From positions 4,421,039 through 4,485,038 of the forward strand of contig NZ_CP110395.1 of assembly GCF_029910215.1 (NCBI RefSeq): a stretch of DNA of 64,000 nucleotides. The letters run 5' to 3'. The notes under the pieces are model-generated. The model did not search any database and was not told the DNA's origin. It saw only the letters and a program-made list of their open reading frames with translations. Position 1 is the first letter of the stretch. Each line of letters begins with the position of its first letter. The stretch comes from Paraburkholderia sp. D15 (GTDB lineage: Bacteria > Pseudomonadota > Gammaproteobacteria > Burkholderiales > Burkholderiaceae). Positions 8,915 to 17,825 of the stretch are shown piece by piece. The position numbers and the translations under genes are program-made.

Positions 8915-8966
8915 AGTTGTCCACAGGCCTCGCCAAGGCTTGTTAACTATTACTACGTTTGTATAC
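8915..8966 (-). repeat. 52-bp element, copy A (inverted relative to copy B)
   Basis: Read on the minus strand, this is GTATAC, then CGTAGTAATAGTTAACAAG, 12 variable bases, and CTGTGGACAACT. It aligns without gaps to 12112-12163 at 37 of 52 positions, 24 of the first 28. The 3' end is a one-mismatch DnaA box. Confidence 0.7.
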
Positions 8967-9016
8967 GTTAACGTTATAAAAACTTGAAGCGCTTCGAGCT
9001 GGAAAAAATAAATTAT

Positions 9017-9040
9017 GAAAAAACCCGCGCGAGGCGGGTT
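9017..9040 (-). terminator. Rho-independent terminator of the ybdK-type gene
   Basis: On the minus strand the stem AACCCGC / GCGGGTT is followed by six T residues. It lies about 55 bp after the stop of the ligase gene. Confidence 0.85.
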
Positions 9041-9095
9041 CAGACGGGTTGAAGCGGTTTTTCTTACGGTTTGGCGTAAGCGCTCGCGGAACGGC

Positions 9096-10211
9096 TTAAG
9101 CGCGCCATTGCAAAGTTTGCTGCCGCACGGCTTCGTGCAAGGATTTTTCCTTCTCGAACACGCCACGCAACCAGGTCGCGTCGTTCACCTGCCCGCGCGC
9201 GATCGCGCCGATTTCCGCCAGCGCATTGCCCGAGCCCAGCGCCTCGGCATGCGGCTCGATCAGATCGAGCGTCTCGAGAATATCTTCGGAAATCGTCTTG
9301 CGTTCGCCCGTCTGCGGATTGATGCACGTGCCGGCCAGACCGAAGCGGCACGCCTCGAAACGGTTGAAGGTGTAGACGAGATAGTCGTCTTCCTGCGGCG
9401 TGATCGGCTTGTCGAGCAGCAGATGGCGCGCCAGCGTCTGGATGTAGCAGGCGATCGCCGCGGCGCGATCCACCGACAGCGGCGTGTCCATCACGCGCAC
9501 TTCGATCGTGCCGAAACCCGGCTTCGGGCGGATGTCCCAGTAGAAATCCTTCATGCTGTTGACCACGCCGGTGTGGACCATCTTCGAGAAATATTCCTCG
9601 AAGCTGTCCCAGGTCAGCACGAACGGCGCGCGGCCCGACAGCGGAAAAGCGAACACGGAATTCAGGCGTGCCGAATGAAATCCGGTATCCACGCCTTGCA
9701 CGAACGGCGACGAAGCGGACAGCGCGATGAAGTGCGGAATGAAGCGCGACATGGAATGCAGCAGATACAGCGCGCTGTTCGGATCGGGGCAACCGATGTG
9801 CACGTGCTGGCCGAACACCGTGAACTGCTTCGCCAGATAACCGTACAACTCGGAAAGGTACTGAAAGCGCGGCGTATCGACGATCTGCCGCTCGCTCCAC
9901 TGCTGGAACGCGTGCGTGCCGCCGCCGCACAGACCGACGTTCAGATGATCCGCCGCGCCGACCAGCGTGTCGCGAATCTTGCGCAGATCGGTGACAGCCT
10001 GCTCGTGCGTCGTGCAGATGCCGGTCGACAGCTCGATCATGCTTTCGGTGATTTCCGGCGTGATGTTGCCGGGAATGGTTTCGTCCTTGATGAGGCGAAG
10101 CAGATCCGAACCGGCTTTGGTCAGATCATAGTCGTGCGTATTGACGATCTGCATCTCGAGTTCGACGCCGAAAGTGAACGGCTTCGAATCGATGAAGGGT
10201 TCGAGTGACAT
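9096..10211 (-). CDS. Carboxylate-amine ligase (GCS2/YbdK family)
   Basis: A 371-residue ATP-dependent ligase of the glutamate-cysteine ligase 2 superfamily. Visible motifs are [10 protein letters not shown] at the N-terminus, [17 protein letters not shown], the FGQHVHIG metal/substrate motif and [16 protein letters not shown]. YbdK-type proteins have weak gamma-glutamylcysteine ligase activity in vitro and an uncertain in vivo role. A true gshA of another family lies at 36-37.6 kb, so this gene is probably not the main glutathione enzyme. It and the upstream antiporter gene sit between the two origin-like stretches. Confidence 0.88.
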   Translation of the reverse strand: MSLEPFIDSKPFTFGVELEMQIVNTHDYDLTKAGSDLLRLIKDETIPGNITPEITESMIELSTGICTTHEQAVTDLRKIRDTLVGAADHLNVGLCGGGTHAFQQWSERQIVDTPRFQYLSELYGYLAKQFTVFGQHVHIGCPDPNSALYLLHSMSRFIPHFIALSASSPFVQGVDTGFHSARLNSVFAFPLSGRAPFVLTWDSFEEYFSKMVHTGVVNSMKDFYWDIRPKPGFGTIEVRVMDTPLSVDRAAAIACYIQTLARHLLLDKPITPQEDDYLVYTFNRFEACRFGLAGTCINPQTGERKTISEDILETLDLIEPHAEALGSGNALAEIGAIARGQVNDATWLRGVFEKEKSLHEAVRQQTLQWRA

Positions 10212-10230
10212 AGCGTCCCCTGAGTCAGGT

Positions 10231-10266
10231 CGGCCGCACGGTTGTCATCCGTGCGGCCGTTTTTTT
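10231..10266 (+). terminator. Strong plus-strand terminator with no upstream plus-strand gene
   Basis: A perfect 11-bp stem (CGGCCGCACGG and its complement) with a 7-base loop is followed by seven T residues. In the minus direction, in which both flanking genes run, the T-run precedes the stem and would not terminate. The nearest plus-strand transcript that could use it would be antisense to the ligase gene. Confidence 0.7.
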
Positions 10267-10324
10267 GAATCGAATCAATCGAAAACTGCGAACCAGCACT
10301 GCGTGCGCCGACGGCGCCGCGCGC

Positions 10325-11530
10325 CTATTCCTCGCGCCGCTCGGCCACCATCGCGAGGCTGCGATACACGAGCCACGGCCCGAGAATCTGCAGCACGAAA
10401 ATCGAGCACATCACGATGGCGCGCAGTTGCGGGTCGAAATTCGGATAAAGGTTGTAGGTGTCGTCGACCAGTAGATAAGCGAGCGCCGACATGGGCGACA
10501 GCGATAACCCGAGCGCCATGCCCTGCTTCCAGTTCAAACCGCTCGGTTTCGCGAATGCCATCACACCGACGAGTTTCGCAACGAGACGAGCAACGATCAG
10601 GCCCAGCGCCGCGACGCCGCCGAGCGCAATGTCCTTCCATTCGAACGACGTCAGCGTCAGCACGAACAGAATCACGGTCAACAGCCAGCCTGCCGTGCCG
10701 AAATGCTCCGGCCACAACTGCGGACGCGCTTCATGATTCTTCACGATGATGCCGGCCGCGAGCAGCGCCAGGATCGTCGAGAGTTTGAACAGATGCGCGA
10801 CCGCGATGGCCAGCACCACGAGGCCGAACAGCGCGACGAAGGAGTGCTCGTCCTGCATGTTCAGGCGTCGATAGAAAAACGTGCAGGTCCGCGCCAGCAG
10901 ATAGGCCAGCACGAGCGAGCCGACCAGCAGATAGAGCGGTTGCAGAATGGTCGCGAAAACGTTGCCATACGCTTCCTGGTGCAGCCAGCTCGACACGAGC
11001 TTTTCGATCACCACGGCGTACATGCTGTTCAGCGCGGTCAAGGTCAGCAGACGTTGCGTGACCTGGCCTTCCGCGCGCAATTCCGTCTTGAGCTGGATCA
11101 CCATGGCCGGCGACGTCGCCATGGCGATCGCGGCAAGCACGGTAGCGACCAGCAACGGGACGTTGAGAAACAGCAGCACCGGCAACACCAGTGCGAAAGT
11201 CAACGTGGCTTCCGCCACGCTCGACAGAATCAGCCAGGGATTGCGGCGAATCCAGCGCAAATCGAGCCGGCTGCCGAGTTCGAACAACAGCAAACCGAGC
11301 GCGACATCGAGCAGCGGCCGCGCGGCGCTCGCGGAATCCGCGTCGATCACGCCCGAACCGGCCGCGCCGGCGATCAGACCGATGACGGCATAGCCGGAAA
11401 TGCGTGGCAAACGCCACGCGCGATAGCACAACTCACCGCATAGGCCGGCGGCAAGCAAAGCGAGACCAGCCCAAAAAATGGCGTCGGGTGCGAGCGGCCA
11501 GGCTGGAAAAAATGAAAACGCCGACTTCAT
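10325..11530 (-). CDS. Cation:proton antiporter (KefB/CPA2-like)
   Basis: A 401-residue integral membrane protein from the ATG at 11530, which has a good ribosome-binding site (AGGAGAA); an upstream start would add residues lacking membrane character. About 11-13 hydrophobic segments are seen, with the CPA2 motifs RISGYAVIGLIAG, LLLFELGSRLDL and the ATSPAMVIQLKTELRAEGQVTQRLL stretch. No C-terminal TrkA-N nucleotide-binding domain is present. It should exchange sodium or potassium for protons across the inner membrane. Ion specificity cannot be read from sequence alone. Confidence 0.88.
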   Translation of the reverse strand: MKSAFSFFPAWPLAPDAIFWAGLALLAAGLCGELCYRAWRLPRISGYAVIGLIAGAAGSGVIDADSASAARPLLDVALGLLLFELGSRLDLRWIRRNPWLILSSVAEATLTFALVLPVLLFLNVPLLVATVLAAIAMATSPAMVIQLKTELRAEGQVTQRLLTLTALNSMYAVVIEKLVSSWLHQEAYGNVFATILQPLYLLVGSLVLAYLLARTCTFFYRRLNMQDEHSFVALFGLVVLAIAVAHLFKLSTILALLAAGIIVKNHEARPQLWPEHFGTAGWLLTVILFVLTLTSFEWKDIALGGVAALGLIVARLVAKLVGVMAFAKPSGLNWKQGMALGLSLSPMSALAYLLVDDTYNLYPNFDPQLRAIVMCSIFVLQILGPWLVYRSLAMVAERREE

Positions 11531-12111
11531 CGTGATGGGTTCTCCTTGGCAGCAACGGCAGGCGACACGAACCGGCGCAAACGCCGGCAAGCGGGCGGGC
11601 GCATGAAGCGCTCACTGTCGCAATCGCTTCGCGTGACCCGCGTTGCGAGTTTTCAACGATCGAATGATCTGAATGCGCCGCAGCCGCAGGGAGTCCGGCG
11701 CATTCCGGGTGCGGCCGTCGTATACGGCGGCATGGCACGGTGAAAGAACGCCGGCGACTTTGAATCAGATTCTGATTGACCGGCTCCGTTCCGTTGCAGC
11801 GTGTGCCGCTAGAGGCGCGGCACGACGCGGAAAAGAACGGCGATTGTGCCATAGCTTTTTGAGACTCAAGCGAAAAGGCGCGAACTTGCAGGCAAAACGG
11901 TAAAAACGTACGTCATCTTCGCGAGGGGTGGAAAAAGCGACCGTTTTGGGTGAGGGATGGGCGGTGCGGGACGATGAAGTTTGCCGTTCGAGGATGTGTT
12001 TTTCGAGTCAGTGAACGGGGATCGAGGGCGGTCGTTAACGCGGGGTTAACACGGTTTTCTCATGACGAGGCCCGTCCAGCTCGCCGCTGCTTTGCTGTTT
12101 ACTGGTTTACC

Positions 12112-12163
12112 GTATGTATACGTAGTAACAGTTAACAAGGTGCCTCGGTTTCTGTGGATAACT
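12112..12163 (+). repeat. 52-bp element, copy B (inverted relative to copy A)
   Basis: GTATG, then CGTAGTAACAGTTAACAAG, 12 variable bases and CTGTGGATAACT, which contains a perfect DnaA box complement. It matches copy A (8915-8966, minus strand) at 37 of 52 positions with no gaps. Confidence 0.7.
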
Positions 12164-12332
12164 CGGGTTTACCGAAATGAATCATCGGCTTGCCGACGGC
12201 ATAACCCGATGTACAGGATGTGCGGCAGCGGCGGGTATACGAGGGCAACTTTTGGCAATTTTCCGCGGCGGGCAAGTTACCCCGTTTACGTCCACAACGG
12301 CTCCACATGAGTTGCAGCGGTTAACTGCGTGG

Positions 12333-12356
12333 TTATCCACAAGATTCGGTGGATAA
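12333..12356. promoter_or_regulatory. Inverted DnaA-box pair
   Basis: A perfect DnaA box TTATCCACA (12333-12341) faces GTGGATAA, giving 8-bp perfect arms over 24 bp. The geometry is the same as at 8733-8756. Confidence 0.55.
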
Positions 12357-12367
12357 CCTGGATGGCT

Positions 12368-12394
12368 GGTTAACCGGGGTTAACTGTGGTTAAC
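12368..12394. repeat. Three GGTTAAC iterons at 10-bp spacing
   Basis: Three consecutive GGTTAAC heptamers start at 12368, 12378 and 12388, exactly one helical turn apart, with 3-base spacers CGG and TGT. Further GGTTAAC copies lie at 12044, 12319 and 12415. Confidence 0.7.
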
Positions 12395-12416
12395 CGCTGA
12401 CGAGACGTCGCGTCGG

Positions 12417-14399
12417 TTAACTCGCCGTCGCCGCCGTGCCCTGACGTAACGCTCTCAATAGAAAGCGCGCCGGATCGATATCCTCGGCCAGATCCCGCTC
12501 GAGCGGCCATGGTTCGCCCTCGATCTGCGATGCGATCAGTTCCGCGCCGAGTGCCGCCCATACCAGACCGCGAGAGCCATAAGCGAACGCGCCATACAGG
12601 CCGTCCACGCGTGGCAGGTCGAGCGGCCATGCGCCACGCAGACGCTGGGCATCGCGGACCGACAGGGTTTCGTCCGCGAGTTGGCCGATCATCGGCATGC
12701 GGTCGCTGGTGACGCAGCGGAACGCGACGCGTCCGTCGAGCGTCGCGGCCATCGACTGTGTTTGCGATGCGATGCTCGCAAAGGCCGGCAGCATCTGCGC
12801 AATGCGTTCGAGGTTTTCCAGGTGACCGGCCGTGCGCAGCGAGGTGTCGGGATCGTCGAGTTCGTACGTGGCGCCCGTCAGCGTGACACCGTTCGCGAGC
12901 GGCACGGCGTAGCCGTCGCCGATAACCGGCAGTGCCAGGCGCGGCGCCTGTCCTACAGGCAACAAGCTGAGTTGGCCGCGAATGCTGCGCGTGGGCGCGT
13001 GCCGCAAACCGGCGATCCGCGCCGCATCGTGCGCATTGGCGACGATCACCACCGGCGCGCGTGCAACCAATTGACCCGACGTATCGAATACCGACCACTG
13101 CTCGCCCATTCTTTCAAGACGCCCGACATCCACGCCAAAGCGACGTTCGAGCAAGCCGCCCGCCGCCGCGCACTGAGCCGCGCATAGCGACGCCGGGTCG
13201 ATCCATCCGCCGTGCGGGAAAAACCAGCCGCCGCGCGCGAGCGCCGTGCCGGCGAGCTCCTGCGCGCGTTGCGCCGACACCGGCGTCACGTAGTCGGACG
13301 GATAACCGAATGCGGCGATCGCGTCGCCGATCGAGCGGGCTTCCTCTTCGTCGGACGCGATTTGCAGAAGCCCCGGCGCGCCGCGCGACGGCCGATACCC
13401 CGAGCGTTCGAGCGCGGCCCAGCGATTGAGCGCGTATAAAAAGCCCGCGCGCGTCACGCGCGACGCGACGCTGTCGTCGCGAGAAATCATGGGATGAAAC
13501 ACGCCGGCCGGATTGCCCGACGCCTCCTGCGCGAGCGTCGCGTGACGTTCCAGCGACGTCACGCGCCAGCCGCGCGCGGTCAGCCGCTCGATCGACGCGC
13601 AACCTGCAAGCCCCGCGCCGATCACGACGGCGTGACGTTCGTCCACCGCGAGCGGCGCGGGCGGCTCGTGACGCCGCACGCGCCAGCGTGGCGCGAAGTG
13701 GCCGACGAGCATCGCGCGTTTCCAGCCGAAGCCGTCCACCTTGCGGTACTCGAAGCCGCATTGCGTCAGCGCCCGTTTGATGTCGCCCGCGCTGCTGTAG
13801 GTGGCGACCGTCGCGCCTTCGCCCGCCAGGCGAGCCAGCGATTTGAAGACGAGCGGGCTCCACAGTTGCGGATTTCTGGCCGGCGAGAAACCGTCCAGAT
13901 AGAACGCGTCGGCGCGTAGCCGCAAGGTCGGCAGCGTATCGAGCGCGTCGCCGAATACCAGGGTGAGCACGACGCGGCCATCGTCGAATTCGAGCCGGTG
14001 CGTGCCGGGCACGAGCATCGGCCACGCGTCGGCGAGCGTATCGGCGAGCGCGGCAATGGTCGGATCGGAAATCGTCTTCGCGTAGACGCTGCGCAGATCT
14101 TCCTTCACGAACGGATGCAGTTCCGTCGACACGAAATGCAACCGCTCGCAACGCGCCGGATCGGCGCGCCACGCAGCCCAGGTCACCAGAAAGTTGATGC
14201 CCATGCCGAAACCGGTTTCGAGCACGGTGAAGATGCGGCGGTTTTGCCAGCGCTGCGGGAGCGCGTTACCGCGCAGAAAAACGTATTCGGCCTGTTCGAG
14301 ACCGCCGACGGCGCTGTGATAGATGTCGTCGTAAAGCGGCGAAAAAGGTGTGCCGTTGTCGCGATAAGCGAGGACGGCGGGGATCAGCGGATCGGTCAT
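12417..14399 (-). CDS. mnmC: Bifunctional tRNA mnm5s2U34 methyltransferase / FAD oxidoreductase
   Basis: A 660-residue fusion of usual MnmC length. The N-terminal half (to about residue 235) is a SAM-dependent methyltransferase with the FTVLETGFGMGINFLV motif and the YLDGFSPARNPQLWS signature. The C-terminal half is a DAO-type FAD oxidoreductase with the AVVIGAGLAGCASIERL dinucleotide-binding motif. Together they turn the cmnm5 group on tRNA wobble uridine into mnm5. MnmE, which makes the cmnm5 precursor, is encoded at 57.8-59.2 kb in this window. The stop codon lies inside a GTTAAC repeat. Confidence 0.96.
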   Translation of the reverse strand: MTDPLIPAVLAYRDNGTPFSPLYDDIYHSAVGGLEQAEYVFLRGNALPQRWQNRRIFTVLETGFGMGINFLVTWAAWRADPARCERLHFVSTELHPFVKEDLRSVYAKTISDPTIAALADTLADAWPMLVPGTHRLEFDDGRVVLTLVFGDALDTLPTLRLRADAFYLDGFSPARNPQLWSPLVFKSLARLAGEGATVATYSSAGDIKRALTQCGFEYRKVDGFGWKRAMLVGHFAPRWRVRRHEPPAPLAVDERHAVVIGAGLAGCASIERLTARGWRVTSLERHATLAQEASGNPAGVFHPMISRDDSVASRVTRAGFLYALNRWAALERSGYRPSRGAPGLLQIASDEEEARSIGDAIAAFGYPSDYVTPVSAQRAQELAGTALARGGWFFPHGGWIDPASLCAAQCAAAGGLLERRFGVDVGRLERMGEQWSVFDTSGQLVARAPVVIVANAHDAARIAGLRHAPTRSIRGQLSLLPVGQAPRLALPVIGDGYAVPLANGVTLTGATYELDDPDTSLRTAGHLENLERIAQMLPAFASIASQTQSMAATLDGRVAFRCVTSDRMPMIGQLADETLSVRDAQRLRGAWPLDLPRVDGLYGAFAYGSRGLVWAALGAELIASQIEGEPWPLERDLAEDIDPARFLLRALRQGTAATAS

Positions 14400-14813
14400 G
14401 CGCGACGGATTTTGACGCTCGCGGGAGCGAGTAGAACGTTACCGCCCGCGCGAGCAGCTCGCCGGACGGCGAAATAGACGCGCCGAACGTTGGCAAAAAC
14501 CAACGCCAAGCCCCGTCCATACTGGGTTTCAGCCATCGGTCAGGGATCGCCGAGGAGAAAAATTGCGATTTCCTTGCGATATCGGCCCCGGAACCGTGGA
14601 AATCTTCGAAACCCTTGTCCTGATTGGGTTTGCGCTGCGCTATCATAGCAAGCGCCGCGAAGGGAGCGGCGGCACGGCCGCCTGGCGTCATCGCCCGGTG
14701 CTCAGGTCCGGAGGGGATCCGGAGCCGCAGCTGCTCGACGGCGCGGCGCGCGCACGTATAGAATCGGCGCGTTCGCGCTGTTCGTGTCAACCTAAACTCA
14801 GAAAGGAACCTTA
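14400..14813. other. 414-bp divergent promoter region, mnmC / HU
   Basis: No gene is seen. Promoter-like -10 sequences occur at a TATCAT near 14641 and a TAGAAT near 14758, the latter well placed for the HU gene. A ribosome-binding site (AAAGGAACC) precedes the HU start. Confidence 0.45.
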
Positions 14814-15092
14814 ATGAACAAACAGGAACTGATCGACGCCGTCGCTGGACAGACGGGCGCCAGCAAGGCTCAAACCGGTGAAACGCTGGACACGTTGCTT
14901 GAAGTGATCAAGAAGTCTGTGTCGAAGGGTGACGCGGTCCAGCTGATCGGCTTCGGCAGCTTCGGTTCGGGCAAGCGCGCAGCACGTACGGGTCGTAACC
15001 CCAAGACCGGCGAAACTATCAAGATCCCGGCCGCCAAGACCGTCAAGTTCACGGCTGGTAAGGCGTTCAAGGACGCCGTCAACAAGCGCTAA
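14814..15092 (+). CDS. hupB: DNA-binding protein HU
   Basis: A 92-residue HU-family nucleoid protein that binds and bends DNA as a dimer. It starts [15 protein letters not shown], has the dimer core [22 protein letters not shown] and the GETIKIPA arm, and ends with the [14 protein letters not shown] helix. The gene is a single unit with a strong ribosome-binding site and its own terminator 25 bp after the stop. The hupA/hupB letter is arbitrary. HU assists origin opening and many recombination reactions in known bacteria. Confidence 0.96.
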   Translation: MNKQELIDAVAGQTGASKAQTGETLDTLLEVIKKSVSKGDAVQLIGFGSFGSGKRAARTGRNPKTGETIKIPAAKTVKFTAGKAFKDAVNKR

Positions 15093-15116
15093 GCAGATTA
15101 CTGCCCAGCAGTTGAC

Positions 15117-15140
15117 ACCCGCCGACGGCGGGTTTTTTTT
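15117..15140 (+). terminator. Rho-independent terminator of the HU gene
   Basis: The stem ACCCGCC / GGCGGGT with loop GAC is followed by a run of eight T residues beginning at 15133. Confidence 0.93.
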
Positions 15141-15226
15141 CGTCCAATGGTTTTGCGATGCAGCGTGGCGCGCGGGTCGAGCGACGATGGGCGTCGTGCT
15201 TGAACCCGCGGGTGGCGTTAAGTCGC

Positions 15227-16615
15227 TCAGTCGTGACGGTGCACGATCTGGCCATGGCCATGGCCGTCATGGCTGTCGTGACCGCAATGATCGCAGTCGC
15301 CGTCGTGATCGTGATCGTGGTCGTGATCGTGTCCATGGCTATGACCGTGATGTTCGTGGTCATGCTCGTCTTCATCGAAGTCCCACGCCGGGAACGGGTC
15401 GGCGAACTGTTGCCAGCCTTGCGGTCCCAACGCGTATTCCTCGTCGGTCAACAGGCAGGCGTCGAACTTCGCGCTCCACACCGCCGGATCGATACCGACG
15501 CCGATCATCACCAGCTCCTGACGACGATCGCCGATGCTCAGATCGTCCGCATCGCCGTACCAGTCGGCGGCGATTTCGGCGGCCAGTTCGTCGTCGCCGT
15601 CCGGCCATTCGCTGCGGTCCTGGGCGGCCCACCACATGCCCGCCGGACCATGCCGGCAAGCGCCGCCCGCCTGAGACAGCGAACCGGCGATGTCATTGCG
15701 CGTCGCCAGCCAGAAGAAGCCCTTGCTGCGCAACACGCCCTGCCATTCCTGATGCAGCAGCGCCCACAGGCGTTCCGGATGAAACGGCCTGCGCGCCCGG
15801 TAAATGAAATTGCCGATACCGAACTCGTCCGCCTCACCGTGATGCGCGTGACCGTGCTCATGCTCATGGTCGTGTTCATGATTCAGCGACGCGAGCCAGC
15901 CCGGCGCGCTCGACGCTTCGTCGAAATCGAAACGGCCCGTGTTCAGCACCTCGGCGATCGGCACCGCGCCGAAGCGGCTGACCACCTGCTTCGCGCGCGG
16001 GTTGATGCGCGCGAGGATGCGTTGCAGACGCGTGAGGTCGTCGGCGCTGACGAGGTCGGCTTTGTTGACCACCAGCACGTCGCAGAACTCGATCTGCTCG
16101 ATCAGCAATTCGACCAGCGTGCGATCGTCTTCCTCGGTCGCGGCGATTCCGCGCGCGGCGAGCGCGTCGGCGGAACCGTAGTCTCGCAGGAAGTTGAACG
16201 CGTCGACCACGGTCACCATCGTGTCGAGTCGCGCGACGTCGGATAGCGACGCGCCGTCGTCATCGACGAAGGTGAAGGTTTCGGCGATCGGCATCGGCTC
16301 GGCGACGCCGGTCGATTCGATCAGGATCGCGTCGAAGCGTCGTTCGCCCGCCAGGCGCTTGATCTCGACCAGCAGGTCGTCGCGCAGCGTGCAGCAGATG
16401 CAGCCGTTCGACAATTCGACCAGTTGTTCCTCGACATGCGAGAGCGCGGCGGCGTCGCGCACGAGGGTGGCGTCGATATTGACGGCGGCCAGATCATTGA
16501 CGATCACCGCGACGCGCAAGCCGGCGCGATTCGCGAGGATGTGATTCAGGAGCGTGGTCTTGCCGGCACCCAGAAAACCGGAGAGCACGGTGACGGGCAA
16601 TAGCGGCTGGTTCAT
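15227..16615 (-). CDS. CobW/ZNG1-type zinc GTPase metallochaperone, His-rich
   Basis: A 462-residue G3E GTPase from the ATG at 16615 ([13 protein letters not shown]). The P-loop is [11 protein letters not shown] (residues 13-23), the metal motif is CICC (Cys72, Cys74, Cys75), and NKAD gives guanine specificity. A CobW C-terminal domain follows. Two His/Asp-rich runs stand out: an internal HEHEHGH-type segment and a C-terminal tail of about 45 residues that is nearly half histidine. Such proteins deliver zinc to client enzymes under scarcity, using GTP hydrolysis. A Zur site was not identified upstream. Confidence 0.9.
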   Translation of the reverse strand: MNQPLLPVTVLSGFLGAGKTTLLNHILANRAGLRVAVIVNDLAAVNIDATLVRDAAALSHVEEQLVELSNGCICCTLRDDLLVEIKRLAGERRFDAILIESTGVAEPMPIAETFTFVDDDGASLSDVARLDTMVTVVDAFNFLRDYGSADALAARGIAATEEDDRTLVELLIEQIEFCDVLVVNKADLVSADDLTRLQRILARINPRAKQVVSRFGAVPIAEVLNTGRFDFDEASSAPGWLASLNHEHDHEHEHGHAHHGEADEFGIGNFIYRARRPFHPERLWALLHQEWQGVLRSKGFFWLATRNDIAGSLSQAGGACRHGPAGMWWAAQDRSEWPDGDDELAAEIAADWYGDADDLSIGDRRQELVMIGVGIDPAVWSAKFDACLLTDEEYALGPQGWQQFADPFPAWDFDEDEHDHEHHGHSHGHDHDHDHDHDGDCDHCGHDSHDGHGHGQIVHRHD

Positions 16616-16867
16616 CGCGGTACGGGAAACAAAGAGAGTGGAAGGCGTGCCGGGCGTGGGGTCGCATGACCGCGCGACCGCGTGGGCAGTCGCTTCGCGC
16701 CGGGCTGCACGAAGCCGCATTGTGCATCAAAACGGAAAACGGCCGGGCGGCGGGGTCGAGGCGCGAGCGCTTCGAGCCGATTGGTCCGCGAGCGAATCAA
16801 CGTGACTCGACGTGACTCCACGCGAATCGGTATGAGGAAAAACCCATGGAGAATTCTGGAACCGCGC

Positions 16868-17314
16868 TCAGCGTGCCGCCGGCATCAGATTCCATTTGCG
16901 CAGGATCGCGGCAATCTGCATCGCATATTTGTCGCGCAGCGCCGGCGTTTCGGAGTGGTACGCGCCAACCGCCTGCCACGTGTTGCCGTATTTGTTCATC
17001 TGCCGCCGCAGATGCCACGCCGCTATATAGACGTTCTTGCACGGCTCCATCAGCGTGCCTTGCGAGATCCCGTACTGCGCCAATACCGGCAGATGAATCG
17101 AATTGATCTGCATCACGCCGTAATCGGTCGAACCATTGGCGTTCTTATGCTGGGCATCCGGGCGATTATGTGACTCTTGCCACGCGATTGCGCGCAAAAT
17201 CAACGGGTTGACCTTCTGATACTTCGCGGCTTCGTCGAAACAGTCCGCGCGCGCCTGCCCTGCTGCAATCAGCACGGCGAGTCCCGCGACGACGGTGACG
17301 AAGGTTCGATTCAT
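16868..17314 (-). CDS. Secreted lytic transglycosylase (IagB-like)
   Basis: A 148-residue protein with a signal peptide (about residues 1-23, cut after ARA) and a single SLT domain. The catalytic glutamate is Glu47 in AIAWQESHN, followed by GVMQIN, and the fold closes with NVYIAAWHLRRQM and VGAYHS. It cleaves peptidoglycan glycan strands in the periplasm. Small IagB-type enzymes often accompany secretion systems and make local gaps in the wall; here the gene is divergent from gspD, the type II secretin gene. That link is inference from position. Confidence 0.9.
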   Translation of the reverse strand: MNRTFVTVVAGLAVLIAAGQARADCFDEAAKYQKVNPLILRAIAWQESHNRPDAQHKNANGSTDYGVMQINSIHLPVLAQYGISQGTLMEPCKNVYIAAWHLRRQMNKYGNTWQAVGAYHSETPALRDKYAMQIAAILRKWNLMPAAR

Positions 17315-17825
17315 CGGTCAAGACGACTAATTAATGAGCAATCAGGCGCAAGGGTAAGGGTTGGTAAGGGCTTTCGTCGGCCATACTTCAGCCGCTGCCG
17401 GCCGCTGCGCCATGCTGGCCGGGCATCCGTCGCGCATCGGGGAAAACCCGTGTTGGCAAGCTTCCGCCAGCGACGCAATCGGCTCGTATCATACCGGCAG
17501 GTAGCCCGTCGTCAAGTTGGCTAACCGACATAAGCACTTGAAAAAACAAGGCGCTTGCATCTCAGGCCACGTCCCCCGCATGAGCTTTCATTTATGTGAC
17601 GGTCATGAACGGGCTTTAGAGTATTCGCACGGGGCCGTTTCTTTTGTGACAAATCCGACATGAAAAACTGTTACTGTTCATTTTTTTCGGACATAGGGCG
17701 GTCGACGACCCGAGCGATGACTGCTCGCAAGGCGGCCAGGCAGACCGATAGGGCCCCGGCCTGTTCCCATGTCCGCAAAGCATGACCGTCGGCAGCACCG
17801 GCTGCCGGCATCGATACCACATTCC
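17315..17825. other. Divergent promoter region, lytic transglycosylase / gspD
   Basis: About 510 bp without a gene. The right half is AT-richer and likely holds the gspD promoter, for example around TTGTGACA near 17645. No convincing operator was found. In-frame start codons for gspD exist at 17769, 17826 and 17841. Confidence 0.4.

Larger units (their letters stand above)
8538..9016. other. Gene-free stretch with DnaA-type boxes
   Basis: No credible gene is seen. The stretch becomes AT-rich toward the right. It holds an inverted pair TTATCCA-N9-GTGGATAA (8733-8756), a one-mismatch DnaA box TTGTCCACA (8917-8925), a TTATCCCC variant near 8832, and two GTTAAC sites (8942-8947 and 8967-8972). 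It ends at the terminator of the ybdK-type gene. The same set of elements recurs between 11.9 and 12.4 kb. Confidence 0.6.
11531..12416. other. 886-bp gene-free, origin-like stretch
   Basis: No gene is supported: the open frames are short and lack ribosome-binding sites. From about 11950 the stretch is studded with GTTAAC (12034, 12045, 12131, 12320, 12369, 12379, 12389, 12416), GTTTACC (near 12105 and 12166) and DnaA boxes (12153-12161, 12333-12341, and a one-mismatch site at 12348-12356). The last GTTAAC overlaps the mnmC stop codon. The left 400 bp holds the antiporter promoter and otherwise nothing recognisable. Confidence 0.6.

Noticed and set aside
9015..10208. Long plus-strand open frame opposite the ybdK-type ligase
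   Set aside because: It mirrors a well-supported gene; the residues are Arg/His-rich with no family motif, as expected for the antisense of GC-rich coding DNA.
11546..11903. Small plus-strand open frames downstream of the antiporter start
   Set aside because: Arg-rich, no ribosome-binding site, no family features.
15290..15370. Short tandem-like repeats suggesting a CRISPR or minisatellite
   Set aside because: They are His-Asp codon runs in the CobW tail; spacing is irregular and codon-based.
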